This document shows positions 51,849 to 61,696 of a stretch of DNA of 64,000 bases, piece after piece (the first letter of the stretch is position 1; each line of letters begins with the position of its first letter). Where the stretch lies: NCBI GenBank assembly GCA_030549335.1, contig CM060198.1, positions 37,085,853 through 37,149,852 of the forward strand, in the 5' to 3' direction. The notes below the pieces were generated by a model that was not told the origin of the DNA, ran no database searches, and saw only the letters and a list, made by a program, of their open reading frames with translations. The DNA comes from Pontederia crassipes (Eukaryota; Streptophyta; Magnoliopsida; Commelinales; Pontederiaceae). The position numbers and the translations under genes are program-made.

Positions 51849-53297
51849 GTAACGGTTTGACTTCGGTTGGAAATAGAGTTAAAGTTCTAAGGATCTATCA
51901 CCTCTTTGGATACCCAAAGGTTGTAATAAGTATCTATAACTTAGTGGTTTGAACCTTACTCTAAGACTCTAATCCCTAAGAGCTTTATCATTGATTATTA
52001 CGGTTCAACTTCGGTTGGAAATAGAGTTAAGGTTCTAAGGATCTATCACCTGTTAGGATACCCAAAGGTAGTAAGAAGTATTTATAACTTAGTGGTTTGA
52101 ACCTTACTCTAAGACTCTAATCCCCAAGAGCTTTATCATTGATTGTAACGGTTTAGCTTCGGTTGGAAATAGAGTTAAGGTTCTAAGGATCTATCACCTG
52201 TTGGGATACCCAAAGGTAGTAATAAGTATCTATAACTTAGTGGGTTGAACCTTACTCTAAGACTCTAATCCCCAAGAGTTTATCATTGATTGTAACGGTT
52301 CAACTTCGGTTGGAAATAGAGTTAAAGTTCTAAGGATCTATCACCTCTTAGGATACCCAAATGTTGTAATAAGTATCTATAACTTAGTGGTTTGAACCTT
52401 ACTCTAAGACTCTAATCCCCAAGAGCTTTATCATTCATTGTAACGGTTCAACTTCGGTTGGAAATAGAGTTAAAGTTCTAAGGATCTAGCACCTCTTAGG
52501 ATACCCAAAGGTTGTAAGAAGTATCTATAACTTAGTAGCTTGAACCTTACTCTAAGACGCTAATCCCCAAGAGCTCTATCATTGATTGTAACGGTACAAC
52601 TTTGGTTGGAAATACAGTTAAAGTTTTAAGGATCAATCACCTTTTGGGTTACCCAATGGTACTAATAAGTATCTATAACTTAGTGGTTTGAACCTTACTC
52701 TAAGACTCTAATTCCCAAGAGCTTTATCATTGATTGTAACGGTTCAACTTCGATCGGAAATAGAGTTAAAGTTCTAAGGATCTATCACCTTTTTGGATAC
52801 CCAAAGGTTGTAATAAGTATCTATAACTTAGAGATTTGAACCTTACTCTAAGACTCTATTCCCCAAGAGCATTACCATTGATTGTAACGGTTTGACTTCG
52901 GTTGGAAATAGAGTTAAAGTTCTAAGGATCTATCACCACTTAGGATACCCAAAGGTTGTAATAAGTATCTATAACTTAGTGGTTTGAACCTTACTCTAAG
53001 ACACTAATCCCCAATAGCTTTATCATTGATTGTAACGGTTTGACTTCGGTTGTAAATAGAGTTAAAGTTCTAAGGATCTATCACCTCTTTGGATACCCAA
53101 AGGTTGAAATAAGTATCTATAACTTAGTGGTTTGAACCTTACTCTAAGACTCTAATCCCCAAGAGCTTTATCATTGATTATAACGGTTCAACTTTGGTTG
53201 GAAATATAGTTAAGGTTCTAAGGATCTATCACCTCTTAGGATAGCCAAAGGTTGTAATAAGTATCTATAACTTAGTGGTTTGAACCTTACTCTAAGA
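51849..53297 (+). repeat. Zone F block, copied at 55546-56994 (offset 3697)
   Basis: Nearly ten monomers. Shared rare features: CCCTAAGAGC with GATTATTACGG, GGTTTAGCTTCGG, TTCATTGTAACGG, GACGCTAATCC, CTTCGATCGGAAATAG, GAGCATTACC and CAATAGC. Differences include GGTACAAC/GGTTCAAC near 52591 and CCACTTAGG/CCTCTTAGG near 52937. The match ends at GACTATTCCC versus GACTCTAATTCCC. Confidence 0.85.
52526..52673 (+). repeat. Distinctive GACGCTAATCC monomer type (copy 1 of 6)
   Basis: This monomer type combines TAGTAGCTTGAACC, GACGCTAATCC, GAGCTCTATC, AACTTTGGTTGG, AAATACAG, GTTTTAAGGATCAATC and, in some copies, TTTTGGGTTACCC. Further copies lie at 56223-56370, 60513-60660, 61252-61399, 61549-61696 and 63028-63175. 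It always follows a monomer with GTAAGAAGTATC (AAAGG or AAAAGG before it). It is the clearest landmark of Zone F. Confidence 0.85.
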
Positions 53298-54875
53298 CTA
53301 TTCCCAAGAGCTTTATCATTGATTGTAATGGTTCAACTTCGGTTGGAAATAGAGTTATGGTTCTAAAGATCTATCACCTCTTAGGATACCCAAAGGTAGT
53401 AATAAGTATCTATAACTTAGTGGTTTGAACCTTACTCTAAGACTCTAATCCCCAAGAGCTTTATCATTGATTGTAACGGTTCAACTTCGGTTGGAAATAG
53501 AGTTAAAGTTCCAAGGATCTATCACCTCTTGGGATACACAAAGGTAGTAATAAGTATCTATAACTTAGTGGTTTGAACATTACTCTAAGACTCTAATCCC
53601 CAAGAGCTTTATCATTGATTGTAACGGTTCAACTTCGGTTGGAAATAGAGTTAAAGTTCTAAGGACCTATCACCTCTTGGGATACCCGAAGGTAGTAATA
53701 AGTATCTATAGCTTAGTGGTTTGAACCTTACTCTAAGACTCTAATTCCCAAGAGCTTTATCAATGATTGTAACGGTTCAACTTCGATTTGAAATAAAGTT
53801 AAAGTTCTAAGGATCTATCACCTCTTAGGATACCCAAAGGTTGTAATAAGTATCAATAAATTAGTGGTTTGAACCTTACTCTAAGACTCTAATCCCCAAG
53901 ACCTTTATCATTGATTGTAACGGTTCAACTTCGGTTGGAAATAGAGTTAAAGTTCTATGGTTCTGTCACCTCTTGGAATACCCAAAGGTACTAAGAAGTA
54001 TCTATAACTTAGTGGTTTGAACCTTACTCTAAGACTCTAATCCCCAAGAGCTTTATCATTGATTGTAACGGTTCAACTTCGGTTGGAAATACAGTTAAAG
54101 TTCTAAGGATCTATCACCTCTTAGGATACCCGAAGGTAGTAATAAGTATCTATAACTTAGTGGTTTGAACCTTACTCTAAGACTCTAATTCCCAAGAGCT
54201 TTATCATTGATTGTTATGGTTCAACTTCGATTGGAAATAAAGTTAATGTTGTAAGGATCTATCACCTCTTTGGATACCCAAAGGTTGTAATAAGTATGTA
54301 TAACTTTGTGGTTTGAACCTTACTCTAAGACTCTAATCCACAAGAGCTTTATCATTGATTGTAACAGTTCAACTTCGGTTGGAAATAGAGTTATAGTTCT
54401 AAGGATCTATCACCTCTTAGGATACCCAAAGGTTGTAATAAGTATGTATATCTTTGTGGTTTGAACCTTACTCTAAGACTCTAATCCACAAGAGCTTTAT
54501 CATTGATTGTAACGGTTCAACTTCGGTTGGAAATAGAGTTAAAGTTCTAAAGGATCTAGCACCTCTTAGGATACCCAAAGGTTGTAATAAGTATCTATAA
54601 TTTAGTGGTTTCAACCTTACTCTAAGACTCTATTCTCCAAGAGCTTTATCATTGATTGTAACGGTTCAACTTCGGATGGAAATATAGTTAAGGTTCTAAG
54701 GATCTTTCACCTCTTCGGATACCCAAAGGTAGTAATAAGTATCTATAATTTAGTGGTTTGAATCTTACTCTAAGACTCTAATCCCCAAGAGCTTTATCAT
54801 TGATTGTAACGGTTCAACTTCGGATGGAAATAGAGTTAAGGTTCTAAGGATCTATCACCTGTTAGGATACCCAAA
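53298..54875 (+). repeat. Zone F interval with diverged monomers
   Basis: About 10.5 monomers that do not repeat as a block within the window. Private features include AATTTAGTGGTTTCAACC near 54599, CTTCGGATGG (near 54670 and 54820), CTCTTCGGATACC near 54711, and TTGTTATGG near 54211. Nothing but satellite is present. Confidence 0.65.
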
Positions 54876-57195
54876 GGTAGTAATAAGTATCTATAACTTA
54901 GTGGTTTGAACCTTACTCTAAGACTCTAATCCCCAAGAGCTTTATCATTGATTGTAACGGTTCAACTTCGGTTGGAAATAGAGTTAAGGTTCTAAGGATC
55001 TATCACCTGTTGGGATACCCAAAGGTAGTAATAAGTATCTATAACTTTGTGGTTTGAACCTTACTCTAAGACTCTAATCCCCAAGAGCTTTATCATTGAT
55101 TGTAACGGTTCAACTTCGGTTGGAAATAGAGTTAAAGTTCTAAAGGATCTAGCACCTCTTGGGATACCCAAAGGTTGTAATAAGTGTCTATAACTTAGTG
55201 GTTTGAACCTTACTCTAAGACTCTAATCCCCAAGAGCTCTATCATTGATTGTAACGGTTCAACTTCGGTAGGAAATACAATTAAGTTCTAAGGATCTATC
55301 ACCTGTTGGGATACCCAAAGGTTGTAATAAGTATCTATAACTTAGTGGTTTGAACCTTACTCTAAGACTCTAATCCCCAAGAGCTTTATCATTGATTGTA
55401 ACGGTTCAACTTCGGTTGGAAATAGAGTTAAAGTTCTAAGGATCTATCACCTCTAAGGATACCCAAAGGTTGTGTTAAGTATCTATAACTTAGTGGTTTG
55501 AACCTTACTCTAAGACTCTAATCCCCAAGAGCTTTATCATTGATTGTAACGGTTTGACTTCGGTTGGAAATAGAGTTAAAGTTCTAAGGATCTATCACCT
55601 CTTTGGATACCCAAAGGTTGTAATAAGTATCTATAACTTAGTGGTTTGAACCTTACTCTAAGACTCTAATCCCTAAGAGCTTTATCATTGATTATTACGG
55701 TTCAACTTCGGTTGGAAATAGAGTTAAGGTTCTAAGGATCTATCACCTGTTAGGATACCCAAAGGTAGTAAGAAGTATTTATAACTTAGTGGTTTGAACC
55801 TTACTCTAAGACTCTAATCCCCAAGAGCTTTATCATTGATTGTAACGGTTTAGCTTCGGTTGGAAATAGAGTTAAGGTTCTAAGGATCTATCACCTGTTG
55901 GGATACCCAAAGGTAGTAATAAGTATCTATAACTTAGTGGGTTGAACCTTACTCTAAGACTCTAATCCCCAAGAGTTTATCATTGATTGTAACGGTTCAA
56001 CTTCGGTTGGAAATAGAGTTAAAGTTCTAAGGATCTATCACCTCTTAGGATACCCAAATGTTGTAATAAGTATCTATAACTTAGTGGTTTGAACCTTACT
56101 CTAAGACTCTAATCCCCAAGAGCTTTATCATTCATTGTAACGGTTCAACTTCGGTTGGAAATAGAGTTAAAGTTCTAAGGATCTAGCACCTCTTAGGATA
56201 CCCAAAGGTTGTAAGAAGTATCTATAACTTAGTAGCTTGAACCTTACTCTAAGACGCTAATCCCCAAGAGCTCTATCATTGATTGTAACGGTTCAACTTT
56301 GGTTGGAAATACAGTTAAAGTTTTAAGGATCAATCACCTTTTGGGTTACCCAATGGTAGTAATAAGTATCTATAACTTAGTGGTTTGAACCTTACTCTAA
56401 GACTCTAATTCCCAAGAGCTTTATCATTGATTGTAACGGTTCAACTTCGATCGGAAATAGAGTTAAAGTTCTAAGGATCTATCACCTTTTTGGATACCCA
56501 AAGGTTGTAATAAGTATCTATAACTTAGAGATTTGAACCTTACTCTAAGACTCTATTCCCCAAGAGCATTACCATTGATTGTAACGGTTTGACTTCGGTT
56601 GGAAATAGAGTTAAAGTTCTAAGGATCTATCACCTCTTAGGATACCCAAAGGTTGTAATAAGTATCTATAACTTAGTGGTTTGAACCTTACTCTAAGACA
56701 CTAATCCCCAATAGCTTTATCATTGATTGTAACGGTTTGACTTCGGTTGTAAATAGAGTTAAAGTTCTAAGGATCTATCACCTCTTTGGATACCCAAAGG
56801 TTGAAATAAGTATCTATAACTTAGTGGTTTGAACCTTACTCTAAGACTCTAATCCCCAAGAGCTTTATCATTGATTATAACGGTTCAACTTCGGTTGGAA
56901 ATATAGTTAAGGTTCTAAGGATCTATCACCTCTTAGGATAGCCAAAGGTTGTAATAAGTATCTATAACTTAGTGGTTTGAACCTTACTCTAAGACTCTAA
57001 TTCCCAAGAGCTTTATCATTGATTGTAACGGTTCAACTTCGATTGGAAATAGAGATAAAGTTCTAAGGATCTATCACCTCTTTGGATACCCAAAGGTTGT
57101 AATAAGTATCTATAACCTAGTGGTTTGAACCTTACTCTAAGACTCTAATCCCCATGAGCTTTATCATTGATTTTAACGGTTCAACTTCGATTGGA
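54876..57195 (+). repeat. Zone F block, copied at 61681-64000 (offset 6805)
   Basis: About 2.3 kb. Landmarks correspond exactly: TTTGTGG at 55046 and 61851, AACGGTTTGAC at 55548 and 62353, and CCCCATGAGC with GATTTTAACGG near 57151 and 63956. I noticed no substitution on reading the two. Since the copy is still matching at the last base of the window, the duplicated block is at least 2.3 kb long. Confidence 0.85.
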
Positions 57196-57840
57196 AATAG
57201 AGTTAAAGTTCGAAGGATCTATCACCTCTTTGGGATACCCAAAGGTAGTAATAAGTATCTATAACTTAGTGGTTTGAACCTTACTCTAAGACTCTAATCC
57301 CCAAGAGCTTTATCATTGATTGTAACGGTTCAACTTCGGTAGGAAATAGAGTTAAGGTTCTAAGGATCTATCACCTGTTGGGATACCCAAAGGTAGTAAG
57401 AAGTATCTATAACTTAGTGGTTTGAACCATACTCTAAGACTCTAATTCCCAAGAGCTTTATCATTGATTGTAACGGTTCAACTTCGATTGGAAATAGAGA
57501 TAAAGTTCTAAGGATCTATCACCTCTTTGGATACCCAAAGGTTGTAATAAGTATCTATAACCTAGTGGTTTGAACCTTACTCTAAGACTCTAATCCCCAT
57601 GAGCTTTATCATTGATTGTAACGGTTCAACTTCGATTGGAAATAGAGTTAAAGTTCGAAGGATCTATCACCTCTTTGGGATACCCAAAGGTAGTAATAAG
57701 TATCTATAACTTAGTGGTTTGAACCTTACTCTAACACTCTAATCCCCAAGAGCTTTATCATTGATTGTAACGGTTCAACTTCGGTAGGAAATAGAGTTAA
57801 GGTTCTAAGGATCTATCACCTGTTGGGATACCCAAAGGTA
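56992..57840 (+). repeat. Three-monomer tandem duplication, 445 bp
   Basis: The run TTCCCAAGAG, CTTCGATTGGAAATAGAGAT, CCTAGTGG, CCCCATGAGC, TTCGAAGG, CTTTGGGATACC, CGGTAGG occurs from 57001 and again from 57446. The extra base over 444 comes from CTTTGGGATACC. Confidence 0.78.
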
Positions 57841-60512
57841 GTAATAAGTATCTATAACTTAGTGGTTTGAACCTTACTCTCAGACTCTAATCCCCAAGAG
57901 CTTTATCATTGATTGTAACGGTTTGACTTCGGTTGGAAATAGAGTTAAAGTTCTAAGGATCTATCACCTCTTTGGATACCCAAAGGTTGTAATAAGTATC
58001 TATAACTTAGTGGTTTGAACCTTACTCTAAGACTTTAATCCCCAAGAGCTTTATCATTGATTATAACGGTTCAACTTCGGTTGGAAATAGAGTTAAGTTT
58101 CTAAGGATCTATCACCTGTTGGGATACCCAAAGGTAGTAATAAGTATCTATGACTTAGTGGTTTGAACCTTACTCTAAGAATCTAATCCCCAAGAGCTTT
58201 ATCATTGATTGTAACGGTTTGACTTTGGTTGGAAATAGAGTTAAAGTTCTAAGGATCTATCACCTCTTTGGATACCCAAAGGTTATAATAAGTATCTATA
58301 ACTTAGTGGTTTGAACCTTACTCTAAGACTCTAATCCCCATGAGCTTTATCATTGATTGTAACGGTTCAGCTTCGGTTGGAAATAGAGTTAAGTTTCTAA
58401 GGATCTATCACCTGTTGGGATACCCAATGGTAGTAATAAATATCTATAACTTAGTGGTTTGAACCTCACTCAAAGACTCTAATCCCCAAGAGTTTATCAT
58501 TGATTATAACGGTTCAACTTCGGTTGGAAATAGAGTTAAAGTTCTAAGGATCTATCACCTCTTAGGATACCCAAAGGTTGTAATAAGTATCTATAACTTA
58601 GTGGTTTGAACCTCAATCTAAGTCTCTAATCTCCAAGAGTTTATCATTGATTGTAACGGTTCAACTTCGATTGGAAATAGAGTTAAAGTTCTAAGGATCT
58701 ATCACCTCTTAGGACACCCAAAGGTTGTAATAAGTATCTATAACTTAGTGGTTTGAACCTTACTCTAAGACTCTAATCCCCAAGAGCTTTATCATTGATT
58801 GTAATGGTTCAACTTCGGTTGGAAATAGAGTTAAGGTTCTAAGGATCTATCACCACTTGGGATACCCAAAGGTAGTAATAAGTATCTATAACTTAGTGGT
58901 ATGAACCTTACTCTGACTCTAATCCCCATGAGCTTTATCATTGATTGTAACGGTTCAACTTCGGTTGGAAATAGAGTTAAAGTTCTAAGGATCTATCACC
59001 TCTTTGGGATACCCAAAGGTAGTAATAAGTATCTATAACTTAGTGGTTTGAACCTTACTCTAAGACTCTAATCCCCAAGAGCTCTATCATTGATTCTAAC
59101 GGTTCAACTTCGGTTGGAAATACAGTTAAAGTTCTAAGGATCTATCAACTCTTTGGGATACCCAAAGGTAGTAATATGTATTCATAACTTAGTGGTTTGA
59201 ACCTTACTCTAAGACTCTAATCCCCAAGAGCTTTATCATTGATTGTAACGGTTCAACTTCGGTAGGAAATAGAGTTAAGGTTCTAAGGATCTATCACCTG
59301 TTGGGATACCCAAAGGTAGTAATAAGTATCTATTACTTAGTGGTTTGAACCTTACTCTAAGACTCTTATCCCCAAGAGCTTTATCATTGATTGTAACGGT
59401 TTGACTTCGGTTGGAAATAGAGTTAAAGTTCTAAGGATCTATCACCTCTTTGGATACCCAACGGTTGTAATAAGTATCTATAACTTAGTGGTTTGAACCT
59501 TACTCTAAGACTCTAATCCCCAAGAGCTTTATCATTGATTATAACGGTTCAACTTCGGTTGGAAATAGAGTTAAGTTTCTAAGGATCTATCACCTGTTGG
59601 GATACCCAAAGGTAGTAATAAGTATCTATAACTTAGTGGTTTGAACCTCACTCTAAGACTCTAATCCCCAAGAGTTTATCATTGATTATAACGGTTCAAC
59701 TTCGGTTGGAAATAGAGTTAAGGTTCTAAGGATCTATCACCTGTTGGGATACCCAAAGGTAGTAATAAGTATCTATTACTTAGTGGTTTGAACCTTACTC
59801 TAAGACTCTAATCCCCAAGAGCTTTATCATTGATTGTAACGGTTTGACTTCGGTTGGAAATAGAGTTAAAGTTCTAAGGATCTATCACCTCTTTGGATAC
59901 CCAAAGGTTGTAATAAGTATCTATAACTTAGTGGTTTGAACCTTACTCTAAGACTCTAATCCCTAAGAGCTTTATCATTGATTATAACGGTTCAACTTCG
60001 GTTGGAAATAGAGTTAAGGTTCTAAGGATCTATCACCTGTTAGGATACCCAAAGGTAGTAATAAGTATCTATAACTTAGTGGTTTGAACCTTACTCTAAG
60101 ACTCTAATCCCCAAGAGCTTTATCATTGATTGTAACGGTTCAACTTCGGTTGGAAATAGAGTTAAGGTTCTAAGGATCTATCACCTGTTGGGATACCCAA
60201 AGGTAGTAATAAGTATCTATAACTTAGTGGGTTGAACCTTACTCTAAGACTCTAATCCCCAAGAGTTTATCATTGATTGTAACGGTTCAACTTCGGTTGG
60301 AAATAGAGTTAAAGTTCTAAGGATCTATCACCTCTTAGGATACCCAAATGTTGTAATAAGTATCTATAACTTAGTGGTTTGAACCTTACTCTAAGACTCT
60401 AATCCCCAAGAGCTTTATCATTGATTGTAACGGATCAACTTCGGTTGGAAATAGAGTTAAAGTTCTAAGGATCTAGCACCTCTTAGGATACCCAAAGGTT
60501 GTAAGAAGTATC
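57841..60512 (+). repeat. Zone F middle part, short-range related monomers
   Basis: About 18 monomers alternating between a GGTTTGACTTCGG/CTCTTTGGATACC type and a GATTATAACGG/GTTAAGTTTC/CACCTGTTGGG type, so dimer-like order is visible around 57900-59650. Single-base losses giving GAGTTTATC are frequent (58490, 58637, 59672, 60265). No other sequence class is present. Confidence 0.65.
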
Positions 60513-61200
60513 TATAACTTAGTATCTTGAACCTTACTCTAAGACGCTAATCCCCAAGAGCTCTATCATTGATTGTAACGGTTCAACTTTGGTTGGAAAT
60601 ACAGTTAAGGTTTTAAGGATCAATCACCTTTTGGGTTACCCAAAGGTAGTAATAAGTATCTATAACTTAGTGGTTAAACCTTACTCTAAGACTCTAATTC
60701 CCAAGAGCTTTATCATTGATTGTAACGGTTCAACTTCGATCGGAAATAGAGTTAAAGTTCTAAGGATCTATCACCTCTTTGGATACCCAAAGGTTGTAAT
60801 AAGTATCTATAACTTAGTGGTTTGAACCTTACGCTAAGACTCTAATCCCCAAGTGCTTTATCATTGATTATAACGGTTCAACTTCGGTTGGAAATAGAGT
60901 TAAGGTTCGAAGGATCTATCACCTGTTAGGATACCCAAAGGTAGTAATAAGTATCTATAACTTAGTGGGTTGAACCTTACTCTAAGACTCTAATCCCCAA
61001 GAGTTTATCATTGATTGTAACGGTTCAACTTCGGTTGGAAATAGAGTTAAAGTTCTAAGGATCTATCACCTCTTAGGATACCCAAAGGTTGTAATAAGTA
61101 TCTATAACTTAGTGGTTTGAACCTTACTCTAAGACTCTAATCCCCAAGAGCTTTATCATTGATTGTAACAGTTCAACTTCGGTTGGAAATAGAGTTAAAG

Positions 61201-61696
61201 TTCTAAGGATCTAGCACCTCTTAGGATACCCAAAAGGTTGTAAGAAGTATCTATAACTTAGTAGCTTGAACCTTACTCTAAGACGCTAATCCCCAAGAGC
61301 TCTATCATTGATTGTAACGGTTCAACTTTGGTTGGAAATACAGTTAAAGTTTTAAGGATCAATCACCTCTTGGGATACCCAATGGTAGTAATAAGTATCT
61401 ATAACTTAGTGGTTTGAACCTTACTCTAAGACTCTAATCCCCAAGAGCTTTATCATTGATTGTAACAGTTCAACTTCGGTTGGAAATAGAGTTAAAGTTC
61501 TAAGGATCTAGCACCTCTTAGGATACCCAAAAGGTTGTAAGAAGTATCTATAACTTAGTAGCTTGAACCTTACTCTAAGACGCTAATCCCCAAGAGCTCT
61601 ATCATTGATTGTAACGGTTCAACTTTGGTTGGAAATACAGTTAAAGTTTTAAGGATCAATCACCTCTTGGGATACCCAATGGTAGTAATAAGTATC
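61201..61696 (+). repeat. Recent dimer duplication (297 bp) in Zone F
   Basis: CCCAAAAGGTTGTAAGAAG (one extra A) occurs at 61229 and 61526, 297 bp apart, each followed by the GACGCTAATCC monomer. The two dimers look identical. The extra A is found only here, so the second dimer was copied from the first (or the reverse) after that insertion. Confidence 0.82.

Noticed and set aside
60589-60825. Longest open frame in the window (78 codons)
   Set aside because: It is open only because a local base loss (GTGGTTAAACC near 60673) changes the frame between two monomers. The translated text is the same satellite-derived string as elsewhere.
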